Shown piece after piece: positions 40,152 to 49,022 of a stretch of 64,000 nt of DNA (positions within the stretch are counted from its first letter, which is position 1; each line of letters starts with the position of its first letter). Location of the stretch: contig CANREN010000001.1 in NCBI GenBank assembly GCA_947629705.1, positions 124,001 through 188,000 of the forward strand, given 5' to 3'. A program made the position numbers and the translations under genes. The DNA is from an uncultured Alistipes sp. GTDB taxonomy: Bacteria > Bacteroidota > Bacteroidia > Bacteroidales > Rikenellaceae. Below the pieces are notes generated by a model, which saw nothing but the letters and a program-made list of their open reading frames with translations, ran no database searches and was not told the DNA's origin.

Positions 40152-40811
40152 ATGATACGTGCGGCTATTTTCGACATGGACGGTACCTTGGTGGACAATT
40201 CGGCAGTACACTTCGAGGCATTCGAACGCTTTTGCGTCCATTACGGCGTAACGGACTGGCGGGAAAAGATGCAAGGCCTCTTCGGTATGGGCAACAATGA
40301 CATCATGCGTCGCATTTTGCCGGAATCCTTGATTCGAAAAAAGGGGTTGCAGGCGCTTGCCGATGAAAAGGAGGCGATTTACCGAGCGATTTACGCCCCG
40401 CGTATCGTTCCGATCGCGGGCCTCGTCGATCTGCTCGGCCGATTGCGGCAGGCGGGAATCCGTTGTGCCGTCGGCTCTTCGGGATGTCGGGCCAATATCG
40501 AGTTCGTATTGGAAAAGTGCGCGATCGGGCCGTTTTTCGATGCCACGGTCAGCGGCGATCGGGTTACGCACTGCAAGCCCGACCCCGAAATCTATCTGAC
40601 GGCTGCAAAGGCATTGGGCATGGAGCCTGCCGAATGCGTCGTTTTCGAAGATGCCGAAGCGGGCATCGAATCGGCACGCCGTGCAGGGATCGGCCGTATC
40701 GTTGCCATAGCAACGACGCTCAATCGGGCCGAGCTGGCGAAGTTGCAGGGGCCGTCCGTCATCATTTCCGACTATCGGGAGCTCGCGGATGCCGCATCCC
40801 TGTTCCGGTAA
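40152..40811 (+). CDS. HAD-superfamily phosphatase (beta-phosphoglucomutase-like)
   Basis: This 219-residue protein has the HAD motifs FDMDGTLVD (motif I, residues 7-15, with the nucleophile Asp8), GSSG (motif II region, about 111), CKPDPEIYLTAAKALG (motif III Lys) and VFEDAEAGIESARRAG (motif IV). The cap domain between motifs I and II is helical, as in beta-phosphoglucomutase and 2-deoxyglucose-6-phosphate phosphatases. Substrate unknown. The start at 40152 lies 5 bases after the DUF5686 gene; the open frame upstream belongs to that gene's other frame. It is likely on the same message. Confidence 0.87.
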   Translation: MIRAAIFDMDGTLVDNSAVHFEAFERFCVHYGVTDWREKMQGLFGMGNNDIMRRILPESLIRKKGLQALADEKEAIYRAIYAPRIVPIAGLVDLLGRLRQAGIRCAVGSSGCRANIEFVLEKCAIGPFFDATVSGDRVTHCKPDPEIYLTAAKALGMEPAECVVFEDAEAGIESARRAGIGRIVAIATTLNRAELAKLQGPSVIISDYRELADAASLFR

Positions 40812-40857
40812 GTCCGATTTTTAGGAGAAGCAGGGCGATCTTTTACGAAAAAATGGC

Positions 40858-40865
40858 TATTTTTG
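40858..40865 (+). promoter_or_regulatory. Promoter of the DUF486 gene
   Basis: TATTTTTG, 26 bases before the ATG at 40892. No good -33 box is seen. Confidence 0.5.
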
Positions 40866-40891
40866 CGGGTCATTAATAACCGTCTGTAATT

Positions 40892-41257
40892 ATGTGGAAA
40901 GGATTGACGACCGTCTGGCTGCTCATCGTTTCGAATACGTTCATGACGCTTGCGTGGTATGGACATATCGTTTTCAAGTCGAGACTGGAACGCTTCGGTC
41001 TGTTAGCCATCGTGTTGTTGAGTTGGTGCATCGCCTTGTTCGAGTACAGTTTCATGATTCCCGCCAATCGGGTCGGCAGCAGTCAGTTCGGAGGCCCTTT
41101 TTCCCTATGGGAGTTGAAGGTGATCCAAGAAGTGGTGTCGCTCACCGTATTCACCCTGTTCACGTTGGTCTTTATGCGCTCCGATGCCCTGCGATGGAAC
41201 CATTTAGCCGGATTCTTCTGTTTGGTGCTGGCCGTTTACTTCATTTTCCGGAAATAG
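40892..41257 (+). CDS. DMT family membrane protein (DUF486)
   Basis: This 121-residue inner-membrane protein has four hydrophobic helices (about 6-24, 37-56, 73-95 and 100-119) and the DUF486 hallmarks WLLIVSNTFMTLAWYGHI near the start and ALFEYSFMIPANRVGSSQFGG (about 49-69) in the loop after helix 2. DUF486 belongs to the drug/metabolite transporter clan. Single four-helix units probably work as dimers. The substrate is unknown. The glycosyltransferase gene follows after 19 bases. Confidence 0.88.
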   Translation: MWKGLTTVWLLIVSNTFMTLAWYGHIVFKSRLERFGLLAIVLLSWCIALFEYSFMIPANRVGSSQFGGPFSLWELKVIQEVVSLTVFTLFTLVFMRSDALRWNHLAGFFCLVLAVYFIFRK

Positions 41258-41276
41258 CTATTCATATCTTCGCATC

Positions 41277-42416
41277 ATGAAGATCACGATTTTAGGCCCA
41301 GCCCACCCGTATCGCGGAGGATTGGCCTCCATCATGGAAATCATGGCCCGAACATTCGTCCGACGCGGCCATCACGTAGCTATTCGCACGTTCACGCTGC
41401 AATATCCCTCCCTGCTCTTTCCGGGAACCCGTCAAACGGTCGATATGCCGCCGCCGGCCGACCTCGTCATTCGTCGCTGCATCAATACCGTGCGGCCGCT
41501 CAACTGGCTCCGCATCGGCCGCGAGCTCAAGCGGGAACGCCCCGACATGCTGCTGATGAAATACTGGACCCCGTTCATGGCCCCCTGTTTCGGCACCATC
41601 GCCCGTCTCGCACGACGCAACGGCCATACGAAAGTGCTGTGCCAGATCGATAACGTCGAGCCGCACGAGCATCATTTCACCGACCGGTCGTTCAATCGTT
41701 ATTATCTCCATTCGGTCGACGGATTCATCTACATGTCCGAACAGGTGCATCGCGAACTCTCCGCCTATACCTCCGCACCGGCGTTGTTCTCGCCGCATCC
41801 GTTGTTCGAGAACTTCGGCGAGCGGGTCGAGCGGAACGAAGCCTGCATCCGGCTCGGACTGAATCCGGACAAACGCTATGCACTCTTTTTCGGATTGGTG
41901 CGCGACTACAAAGGATTGGATTTGCTGCTCGATGCCTGGGCCCGACTGAAACGGAACGGGCCGTTCGACGATCGGAAACTGATCGTGGCAGGGGAGTTCT
42001 ACACCTCGAAAGAGCCCTATCTGAAACAGATCGCCGAACTCGGGTTGCAAAACGATATCTTGCTGCACGACCGTTTCATTCCCGACGACGAAGTACGGTA
42101 CTATTTTTCGGCTGCGGATTGCGTCATACAGCCCTACAAAAGCGCCACCCAAAGCGGCGTAACCCAGATCGCCTATCAATTCTGCACACCGATGGTCGTA
42201 ACCGACGTCGGGGGGCTGACCGAAATCGTTCCCGACGGCAGGGTGGGATACGTCGCTCCTCCGACCGTCGAGGGGGTCGCCCGGGCCGTCGAACGCATCT
42301 ACGAAGGCGATGCCTTGGAGCGATTCCGACAAAACTGCCTCGAAGAGCGGAAACGCTTCTCGTGGGAGGCAATGTGCGACCGAATCGAGGAGCTGTATCG
42401 GTCGGTCGCCGAATAA
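41277..42416 (+). CDS. Family 4 glycosyltransferase (GT-B fold)
   Basis: This 379-residue cytosolic or membrane-associated glycosyltransferase has an N-terminal Rossmann domain with GPAHPYRGGLASIMEIMARTF (residues 7-27, the G-rich acceptor-side loop) and a C-terminal GT1-like domain with LFFGLVRDYKGLDLLLDA (about 203) and PYKSATQSGVTQIAYQFCTPMVVTDVGGLTEIV (about 285-320), equivalent to the ExxxxxxE nucleotide-sugar motif region. The donor and acceptor cannot be told. It is not inside a polysaccharide cluster; neighbours are a DUF486 protein and, on the other strand, an MFS transporter. The 97 bases after the stop hold nothing recognisable. Confidence 0.85.
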   Translation: MKITILGPAHPYRGGLASIMEIMARTFVRRGHHVAIRTFTLQYPSLLFPGTRQTVDMPPPADLVIRRCINTVRPLNWLRIGRELKRERPDMLLMKYWTPFMAPCFGTIARLARRNGHTKVLCQIDNVEPHEHHFTDRSFNRYYLHSVDGFIYMSEQVHRELSAYTSAPALFSPHPLFENFGERVERNEACIRLGLNPDKRYALFFGLVRDYKGLDLLLDAWARLKRNGPFDDRKLIVAGEFYTSKEPYLKQIAELGLQNDILLHDRFIPDDEVRYYFSAADCVIQPYKSATQSGVTQIAYQFCTPMVVTDVGGLTEIVPDGRVGYVAPPTVEGVARAVERIYEGDALERFRQNCLEERKRFSWEAMCDRIEELYRSVAE

Positions 42417-42513
42417 TCCGTCCGCCCGGGCCGTCGTCCCGAACGTCCTCGCTTTCCGTTGTCTCTCTCCTGCCGACCGCTTCCCGCCGGACTTTGCGCA
42501 CAATCGCACCCCG

Positions 42514-43878
42514 TCAGGCGTGCTGCTTCCGAATGTTCGGTTCTTCGAGTGAATAGCGGTGTTTTCGATCCGCCCGCTTCAGCAGGAAAGCCACTACCAG
42601 AGACAGCACGGCTATCAGCGTGAAGGTCATCTCGGGCAGCGTATAGTCGTAAAGCTTGGCACCTCCGGCTTCGCCGACGATGCAGTAGTTGTCCAGAATC
42701 CAGCCGATGAGCGTCGGAATGCCCCACAGTCCGATATTCTGGATGAAGAAAATCAGGGCATAGGCCGTGCCGAGCTGTTGCTGCGGGAAGATTTTTGCCA
42801 CCGAGGGCCACATGGCCGAGGGAACCAGCGAGAATGCGATGCCGAGGATGATCATCAGCACGATTGCGATGAACCAGCTGTTCACGGCCGGAAAGGCATA
42901 GATTCCATGCACGAGAATCAGCATGGCCGCTCCGAGTACCATCATCGAGGCGGCCTTGCCGTGTTTGTCGATGAACCCGCCGAACAGCGGCGTCAGAATC
43001 AACGCACCGAGTGCCGGCATGCCGGCAATGGCTCCGGCAAGGTTTTCATCGATGGCATATTTGGAAACCAGGAATTCCGAGGCGAATTTCTGGAAAGGGA
43101 AGACGCAGGAGTAGAAAAGCACGCAGAGCAGGGCTATCAGCCAAAAGCCCACATTGCCGAGGATATTGCGGACATCATTGAACGAGAATTTCTCCTCGTT
43201 GCCCTCCTGGCCCGACTCTATCTGCCTGTCAAGCTTGCGGTCCATGACGGAAAAAACAAAGAAAGAGACCGTCCCGGCGACGAGCAGCAGCAGCCCCGTC
43301 ATCACGGGCGCCGTCAGTCCAAGCGCGCGGGCCATGGGGATGGCACTTGCATAGGCGACCTGCGAACCGATGCGGGCCACAGCCACCTGTACGCCCATGG
43401 CCGTAGCCATTTCCTTGCCACGGAACCACTTGGCGATGATCTTCGTAACCGTGATGCCGGCGACCTCGGCACCCACGCCGAAAACGGCATATCCGGCTGA
43501 TGCCACAAGCACGCCCGTCTTGTAGCCGAGCAGGGTGGACTGGCTGCCGGATAATGCCGTCATGGCGTAGTATTCCATGATTGTGCCCCCCACCATCAGC
43601 AGGGTGGAGAGCTTGCCGGTAAAACGCACGCCGAAACGGTCAAGAATGAACCCGCCCCAGATGAGCATCAGCAGAAAGACATTCAGGAAGCTGTAGGCAC
43701 CCGTGAAGAACCCGAACTCGCTGCTCGTCCAGCCGAGGTCGGCTTCGAGCATGGTCTTGAGCGGCGCCACCACGTCGTTCACATAGTATGCGGCAAGCAT
43801 CGTGAAAGCCACGACGCCAAGTGCCCCCCACCGCATTGCGGCGGAGTCGTTGAGCTTGCGTTGGATTTTTTCTACCAT
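42514..43878 (-). CDS. Major facilitator superfamily transporter
   Basis: This 454-residue inner-membrane protein has about 12 hydrophobic helices with a charged cytosolic loop in the middle (about 215-235, DRKLDRQIESGQEGNEEKF). The start region has WTSSEFGFFTGAYSFLNVFLLMLIWGGFILDRFGVR (about 50-85), which contains the MFS motif A-like G-x3-D-R-x-G-x-R loop, and FGGFIDKHGKAASMMVLGAAM repeats it in the second half. Substrate unknown. It lies 23 bases after the TPR gene in the same direction and may be the last gene of the ffh-era-TPR row. In the parts I read, serine is written AGC or TCC more often than in the TCG-rich neighbours, a mild hint of foreign origin. Confidence 0.85.
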   Translation of the reverse strand: MVEKIQRKLNDSAAMRWGALGVVAFTMLAAYYVNDVVAPLKTMLEADLGWTSSEFGFFTGAYSFLNVFLLMLIWGGFILDRFGVRFTGKLSTLLMVGGTIMEYYAMTALSGSQSTLLGYKTGVLVASAGYAVFGVGAEVAGITVTKIIAKWFRGKEMATAMGVQVAVARIGSQVAYASAIPMARALGLTAPVMTGLLLLVAGTVSFFVFSVMDRKLDRQIESGQEGNEEKFSFNDVRNILGNVGFWLIALLCVLFYSCVFPFQKFASEFLVSKYAIDENLAGAIAGMPALGALILTPLFGGFIDKHGKAASMMVLGAAMLILVHGIYAFPAVNSWFIAIVLMIILGIAFSLVPSAMWPSVAKIFPQQQLGTAYALIFFIQNIGLWGIPTLIGWILDNYCIVGEAGGAKLYDYTLPEMTFTLIAVLSLVVAFLLKRADRKHRYSLEEPNIRKQHA

Positions 43879-43901
43879 AAATTTATCGTTTTGAGTTAGT
43901 T

Positions 43902-45890
43902 TCAGTTTTCCGTATGCGCATACAGCTTCAACAGATCGTATGCCGTCGCGATGCCGAGTTCTCCTGCTTTCGAGAGGTCGAGGCAGCCTTTGCGCGTATC
44001 CTTCATGAATAGCTGTACGACGCCGCGGTTGTAGTAGGCTTCGGCGAACGACGGATCGAGCTCGATGGCCTTCGTATAATCCTCGAAGGCTTCGGGCAGA
44101 TTGCCGGACAGCGCCTGCAAATTAGCCCGATTGTAATAGATGTGGGCGAAATCCGGGAAGAGTTTCGCCGCCTTGTTCAGATCGGCGATCGCCTCGTCAT
44201 AGCTGTACGTCCGTTTCGAACGGTTGTTCAACCGGTTGGCCGGATCCGAATCGATCGTGATGCGCTGATACGAATTGTCGATCGACGAAATGAAATCGAT
44301 CATTTCGGCCTGCGTCGTCGAGCGGTTCAAATAGAGGAACGGATTGGAGGGGTTGAGCTCGATCGCTGCCGTAAGCGTGTTCACCGAATTGGTGTACTGC
44401 TTGATCAACAGTTGGGTAATGCTCCGCTGGAAAAGCATCGTCCACGAATTGTCGGCCCGCTGCATCTCCATGTATCGGCGGTCGAGCTCCATCAGCGAAT
44501 CCGTTTCGATCGTGGTTTCCCGGCAGGAGAGGGCAAGCCGCTCGTTCGCGATCCGGCGTTTGAAATCCTCGACCCGCTGCAACCGGTAATGCGCGACGAC
44601 CGGCACGGTATCGGGCTGCATCAGCGTGAATTTGAACAACGGCAGCAGGCGCATCTCCTCGTGCCCGCCGTTGCGATCCATCAAGCGATCGAAATTCCCT
44701 CCGGCGAACTTGCTGTCGAACGACAAAAGCCGATCGAAATGCTGCGTCGTGTCGGCATAGATCGAATAAGCGCTGTCGCTCAAGCGTTTTTTGTATTCGT
44801 TGATTTTACGCTGGGCCGTTTCGCGATCCTGTTTCGCCCCCTTGGGATCGCGCAGAAACTCCCGCAGCCGCCCGCGATAAATATAGGCATTGGCGAAATC
44901 GGGGTAAAGCTCGATCGCCGACGTGTAGTCCTGCACCGCCTGTTCGATATTTCCCAACTGCGCATGTACACCGGCCCGATTGTAATAGACCAGCACGTTG
45001 TTCGGCGAATAGCGTTCCACCATGTCGTAGTCCTCCAATGCCCGATTGTAATCGCCGATCTGCGAACGCAGCATCGCCCGATTGAAATAGGTCAGCGAAT
45101 TGGTCGAATCGAGTTGGATAACCTTATCGAAATCGGCCAAAGCGGGCATCGGCCGATTCGTATCGGAATAGAGCAGCGCCCGATTGAAATAGGAGAGCAG
45201 GTAGGTCGAATCGCAAAGGATGGCCTTGTTGAAATCGGCTTCGGCCTCCTCGTAGCGTTTCTGCTGCATATAAAGCCCTCCGCGACGATTGTAGCCGTTG
45301 GGATCCTCCCGATTCGTGCGGATCGCCCGATCGAAGTTTTCATAAGCTCGCGCCGTATCTTTCAGATGGAGGTAGCTCAATCCGCGGCAGATGAAAGCAT
45401 CGGCCACTTTGTTCTCCTGCCGGATGAACTTGTCGAAATCGGCGATGGCCAATTCGAATTGCTGGTTCAGCAGACGGGTTACCCCGCGGCTGTAATAGGG
45501 CCCGGGCAGATCGGGGCGCAATTCGATCGCCTCCTTGAAATCTTGCAAGGCGTCGTCGTAATTGCCTAACCGCGAGCGGGTAATAGCCCGATAGGTATAG
45601 GCTTGCGTATAAACCGGGTTGAGCCGTATGGCAGTCGAGAAATCGGCTTCCGCACCGATCAGATCGTCCAGGTTGTATTTTGCGATGCCGCGCAGAAAAT
45701 AGCCCTCGAAAGCATCCTCATCGACCCGCAGCAGGGTGTTCAACGTGCGGATCGCCTCCTGATAGTGGTTGTTCATCATGCACGTGCGCCCCATCCAGAA
45801 GAAATACTCCCGATTGTATTGCGCACGGGCCGATACGCCGCACAACAAGGCCAGCCCCGACAACAACCCTATGAAAAACCCTCTCCGCAT
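43902..45890 (-). CDS. Secreted TPR-repeat protein
   Basis: This 662-residue protein has a signal peptide (1-23, GVSARA-QYNREY). It holds at least ten tetratricopeptide repeats of 34 residues in two blocks. One runs from about 30 to 355 (for example AEADFSTAIRLNPVYTQAYT, then ALQDFKEAIELRPDLPGPYY). The second is at about 560-655 (AIADLNKAAKLFPDFAHIYY, then AFEDYTKAIELDPSFAEAYY). A non-TPR middle (about 365-535) lies between. It most likely serves as a periplasmic or outer-membrane scaffold. It follows era by 31 bases and precedes the MFS gene by 23, so all may share a transcript. Confidence 0.88.
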   Translation of the reverse strand: MRRGFFIGLLSGLALLCGVSARAQYNREYFFWMGRTCMMNNHYQEAIRTLNTLLRVDEDAFEGYFLRGIAKYNLDDLIGAEADFSTAIRLNPVYTQAYTYRAITRSRLGNYDDALQDFKEAIELRPDLPGPYYSRGVTRLLNQQFELAIADFDKFIRQENKVADAFICRGLSYLHLKDTARAYENFDRAIRTNREDPNGYNRRGGLYMQQKRYEEAEADFNKAILCDSTYLLSYFNRALLYSDTNRPMPALADFDKVIQLDSTNSLTYFNRAMLRSQIGDYNRALEDYDMVERYSPNNVLVYYNRAGVHAQLGNIEQAVQDYTSAIELYPDFANAYIYRGRLREFLRDPKGAKQDRETAQRKINEYKKRLSDSAYSIYADTTQHFDRLLSFDSKFAGGNFDRLMDRNGGHEEMRLLPLFKFTLMQPDTVPVVAHYRLQRVEDFKRRIANERLALSCRETTIETDSLMELDRRYMEMQRADNSWTMLFQRSITQLLIKQYTNSVNTLTAAIELNPSNPFLYLNRSTTQAEMIDFISSIDNSYQRITIDSDPANRLNNRSKRTYSYDEAIADLNKAAKLFPDFAHIYYNRANLQALSGNLPEAFEDYTKAIELDPSFAEAYYNRGVVQLFMKDTRKGCLDLSKAGELGIATAYDLLKLYAHTEN

Positions 45891-45921
45891 CGTCTAACCA
45901 AACGTATTCCTCCCGACTTTA

Positions 45922-46803
45922 TTATTCCTGTTCATAGCCGAATTCGCGCAGCTTGCGTTCGTTGTTGCGCCAGTCGTCGCTCACCTTGACCAGCAGTTGC
46001 AGGAAAACCTTTTTATCGAGGAACTTTTCGATATCTTCGCGCGCCGCCTGTCCCACCTTCTTGAGCATCGAGCCGCCGCGGCCGATCAGAATGCCTTTCT
46101 GCGACTCGCGGGCGACATGGATGATCGCCACGATGCGGTCGATCGCCGGTTCTTCCTTGTAGCTCTCGATGCCGATTTCGCAGCAGTAGGGTATCTCCTT
46201 GTCATAGAAGCGGAGAATCTTCTCCCGAATGATCTCCGATGCAAAAAAGCGCATCGGCTTGTCGGTCAGCGTATCGTCCGGATAATACGACGGGCCTTCG
46301 GGCAGCAAATCGAGAATCGTGCGGAACACGCCCTCGACGTTGAACCGTTCCTTGGCCGAAACCGGAACGATGCGGGCCGCAGGCAGTTCAGCGTGCCATT
46401 TTTCAGTCAGCTGCTCCAGCGCTTCGGGGGTCGAAAGGTCGATCTTGTTGATGACGACCACGGTCTGGATGCCGCTTTGCCGAATATTTTCGAGCACCGC
46501 CGCCGAACGGTCGCTCTGCTCCACCGTATCGGTAACATACAGGATGATGTCGGCATCGGTCAATGCACCGGCAACGAATTTCATCATCGAAGCCTGCAAT
46601 TTGTAGGCCGGTTTCAGGATGCCCGGCGTGTCGGAATAGACGATCTGGAAATCTTCGCCCGAGACGATTCCCATGATCCGGTGGCGCGTGGTCTGCGCCT
46701 TGGCCGTGATAATCGACAGCTTTTCGCCGACGAGCGCATTCATCAGCGTCGATTTCCCGACATTGGGATTGCCGATGATATTTACGAAACCCGATTTGTG
46801 CAT
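45922..46803 (-). CDS. era: GTPase Era
   Basis: This 293-residue essential GTPase binds the 3' end of 16S rRNA and couples ribosome assembly to growth. The start MHKSGFVNIIGNPNVGKST at 46803 is the usual one in Bacteroidetes. Two upstream in-frame ATGs (46818, 46827) fall at or before the expected transcription start. G1 is GNPNVGKST (11-19), G2 lies around QTTRHRI, G3 is DTPGI, and G4 is NKID. The KH RNA-binding domain has ILIGRGGSMLKKVGQAAREDIEKFLDKKVFLQLLVKV (about 235-272). It has its own promoter in the gap after ffh. Confidence 0.96.
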   Translation of the reverse strand: MHKSGFVNIIGNPNVGKSTLMNALVGEKLSIITAKAQTTRHRIMGIVSGEDFQIVYSDTPGILKPAYKLQASMMKFVAGALTDADIILYVTDTVEQSDRSAAVLENIRQSGIQTVVVINKIDLSTPEALEQLTEKWHAELPAARIVPVSAKERFNVEGVFRTILDLLPEGPSYYPDDTLTDKPMRFFASEIIREKILRFYDKEIPYCCEIGIESYKEEPAIDRIVAIIHVARESQKGILIGRGGSMLKKVGQAAREDIEKFLDKKVFLQLLVKVSDDWRNNERKLREFGYEQE

Positions 46804-46824
46804 CCTTTCTCCGTTCATCGGGTT

Positions 46825-46832
46825 CAAAGGTA
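46825..46832 (-). promoter_or_regulatory. Promoter of era
   Basis: TACCTTTG on the minus strand, 21 bases before the chosen ATG at 46803. It lies between ffh and era. Confidence 0.6.
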
Positions 46833-46859
46833 CGAAAAATATAGAAAAATCCTATCGAT

Positions 46860-48191
46860 TTACCGCCGCATCATGCCGCCGGGCATTTTGGGCATCCGCA
46901 AATTGCCGCCCGCAACAGCCTTCATCATCTTGCGCGTATCCTCGAACTGCTTCATCAACCGGTTCACCTCGGCGATCGTGCGGCCGCTGCCCTTGGCAAT
47001 CCGTTCGCGACGCTTGGTGTTGATGATCTCCGGATGTTCGCGTTCGGCGGGCGTCATCGACGAAATGATCGCCTCCGTCGGTTTGAACGCATCGTCCGGA
47101 ATATCGACATTTTTCAGCATCTTGCCCATGCCCGGCAGCATCGACGCCAAATCCTTCAGATTGCCCATCTTCTCGATTTGTTGGATTTGCGCCAGGAAAT
47201 CGTTGAAATTGAACTGGTTCTTTACTAATTTCTTTTTTAATCTCCGGGCCTCTTCCTCATCGAACTGCTCCTGTGCACGCTCCACCAACGAAACGACATC
47301 GCCCATCCCCAGGATACGGTCGGCCATGCGTTCCGGATGAAAGACCTGCAACGCATCCATCTTCTCGCCGCTCGATATGAATTTCAACGGTTTATCGACG
47401 ACCGAGCGGATGGAGATCGCCGCACCGCCGCGCGTATCGCCGTCCAACTTCGTCAGCACCACGCCATCGAAATCCAACCGGTCGTTAAATTCTTTCGCCG
47501 TATTGACGGCATCCTGACCGGTCATCGCATCGACTACGAACAGCGTCTCCGACGGTTTGACCGCCGCTTTGATCGCTGCAATCTCCTGCATCATCGCTTC
47601 GTCGACCGCCAAACGACCGGCCGTATCGACGATCACCACGTTGTAGGATTTCTGACGGGCGTATTTGATGGCATTCTCCGCGATTTCGACCGGATTCCGG
47701 TTGCCCGCTTCGGTGTAGACCTCCACACCGATTTGCGCACCGAGCACCTGCAGCTGGTCGATAGCCGCCGGACGATAGACGTCGCCCGCAACGAGCAGCA
47801 CCTGACGCCCCTTCTTGCTTTTGATGAACGACGCCAATTTACCCGAAAAGGTCGTTTTGCCGGAGCCTTGCAAACCGGCGATCAGCACCACCGCCGGCGT
47901 GCCGTTCAACGCAATGTCGGTCGCCGTGCCGCCCATGAGTTCGGCCAACGAATCGCGGACGATCTTGGTCATCATCTGCCCCGGCTTGACCGCCGTCAGC
48001 ACATGCTGCCCCAAGGCTTTCTGCTTCACCTCGTCGGTAAACGACTTGGCCACCTTGTAGTTGACGTCTGCGTCAATGAGAGCGCGACGAATCTCTTTCA
48101 GCGTTTCGGCGACATTGATTTCGGTGATGCGGCCCTCGCCCTTGAGTATCTTGAACGAACGTTCGAGTTTATCGGTAAGATTTTCAAACAT
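46860..48191 (-). CDS. ffh: Signal recognition particle protein Ffh
   Basis: This 443-residue SRP GTPase brings membrane proteins to the translocon with 4.5S RNA and FtsY. The start MFENLTDKLERSFKIL at 48191 lies about 18 bases after the expected transcription start. The longer open frame upstream crosses the repeat element. The NG domain shows GLQGSGKTT (G1, about 108), DTAGRLAVDE (G3, about 188), TKLDGDTRGGAA (G4, about 246) and the C-terminal M domain is Met-rich (MLPGMGKMLKN, MKAVAGGNLRMPKMPGGMMRR). Its promoter is carried by a copy of the dispersed hairpin repeat. Confidence 0.97.
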   Translation of the reverse strand: MFENLTDKLERSFKILKGEGRITEINVAETLKEIRRALIDADVNYKVAKSFTDEVKQKALGQHVLTAVKPGQMMTKIVRDSLAELMGGTATDIALNGTPAVVLIAGLQGSGKTTFSGKLASFIKSKKGRQVLLVAGDVYRPAAIDQLQVLGAQIGVEVYTEAGNRNPVEIAENAIKYARQKSYNVVIVDTAGRLAVDEAMMQEIAAIKAAVKPSETLFVVDAMTGQDAVNTAKEFNDRLDFDGVVLTKLDGDTRGGAAISIRSVVDKPLKFISSGEKMDALQVFHPERMADRILGMGDVVSLVERAQEQFDEEEARRLKKKLVKNQFNFNDFLAQIQQIEKMGNLKDLASMLPGMGKMLKNVDIPDDAFKPTEAIISSMTPAEREHPEIINTKRRERIAKGSGRTIAEVNRLMKQFEDTRKMMKAVAGGNLRMPKMPGGMMRR

Positions 48192-48211
48192 GGTTAAATT
48201 CGCTGTTTCGC

Positions 48212-48286
48212 GCAAAGATACAAAAAGTCGGGTGCAAAAATGCAAACTCGTTTGCAATTTTTGCCGAGACGGCGCATCTTCGACGC
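48212..48286 (-). repeat. Dispersed promoter-bearing hairpin repeat, copy B
   Basis: A 75-bp minus-strand element, about 89% identical to copy A at 25873-25947. The hairpin is GCAAAAAT-t-GCAAAC-ga-GTTTGC-ATTTTTGC (48264-48234, 14 pairs, one unpaired T opposite nothing). Compared with copy A one A-T pair has become T-A on both arms. It ends in TATCTTTG (48213-48220), the ffh promoter. Confidence 0.8.
48213..48220 (-). promoter_or_regulatory. Promoter of ffh (inside repeat copy B)
   Basis: TATCTTTG on the minus strand, 21 bases before the ATG at 48191. The hairpin arm covers the -33 region, as in copy A. Confidence 0.65.
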
Positions 48287-48306
48287 TGCGTGGGGCGGTT
48301 GTCGGC

Positions 48307-48897
48307 TTACAGCCAGCCCGCTTCGTAGTAGACCACAATCTGTTCGATCATGCGGTCTTCGCCCTCCTTGTCGTACTCCGATTTGAGATTCTGACCGAAA
48401 ATCCGCGAAACACCCTGCCAAAACCCTGCGACGAATCCGCCGCGGAACTCTTTCAGCACCTCATAGGCCGTGTATTCCGTTTCGCGGTCGATGAGTTTCA
48501 GCAACACACGCCCCTGCGTGCGGGTCATGTGCTTCAATACGGGCGTATATTCTTCCTTGATCTGGTTATAGACCTGTTTGATATAAGCCTTTTGCGCCTT
48601 TTTGGTCGGCAGGCGGCACAACTCCTCCTCCATTTCGGCCATGCGAGCCTTGGCGATCTGGGCGATCGGGTAGACGCGTTTCACGGCGGCGACCAATTTG
48701 CGATACCGGCGCAGGTCGACCTTCCGGCTGAACACATAAACGGGCAACGCATGGATCATCGGGATGGAATCGCCGTTTTCGACCGTCCACTCCTGATGCC
48801 AAAAGCCATGACGCTGCTGGGCCCCTGCACCGCTGACCAGTGCGCAAACGCTCACCAGCGAAAGTACCGCCCGCCGTATGATCCGTCCTGCTTGCAT
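48307..48897 (-). CDS. Secreted DUF4294 protein
   Basis: This 196-residue protein has an N-terminal signal (about 1-26, VCALVSGAGAQQ) and the DUF4294 domain. It is a helical region with VYVFSRKVDLRRYRKLVAAVKRVYPIAQIAKARMAEMEEEL (about 53-93), LPTKKAQKAYIKQVYNQIKEEY and GRVLLKLIDRETEYTAYEVLKEFRGGFVAGFWQGVSRIFG (about 128-168), which are its conserved blocks. Function is unknown; the family is restricted to Bacteroidetes. The ATG at 48897 lies only four bases after the TATTTTTG promoter, so the message would be leaderless. A later start would destroy the signal peptide. It stands before ffh but is separated from it by the repeat element. Confidence 0.85.
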   Translation of the reverse strand: MQAGRIIRRAVLSLVSVCALVSGAGAQQRHGFWHQEWTVENGDSIPMIHALPVYVFSRKVDLRRYRKLVAAVKRVYPIAQIAKARMAEMEEELCRLPTKKAQKAYIKQVYNQIKEEYTPVLKHMTRTQGRVLLKLIDRETEYTAYEVLKEFRGGFVAGFWQGVSRIFGQNLKSEYDKEGEDRMIEQIVVYYEAGWL

Positions 48898-48901
48898 GAT
48901 G

Positions 48902-48909
48902 CAAAAATA
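48902..48909 (-). promoter_or_regulatory. Promoter of the DUF4294 gene, abutting the start codon
   Basis: TATTTTTG on the minus strand, four bases before the ATG at 48897. Confidence 0.55.
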
Positions 48910-48961
48910 CGATTTTTATGATTTAACGTCGAGAGACGGAGAGATATTTTACGGGAAAACG

Positions 48962-49002
48962 AAAAAACGCACCTACCGGTAAATCAAAGGTCAGTGCGTT
49001 TT
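48962..49002 (-). terminator. Terminator after the outer-membrane beta-barrel gene
   Basis: On the minus strand AAAACGCAC (49002-48994) pairs with GTGCGTTTT (48972-48964) around a 21-base loop, ending in a TTTTTT run. Confidence 0.75.
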
Positions 49003-49022
49003 CGGTTCGATGCGCGGATCGG

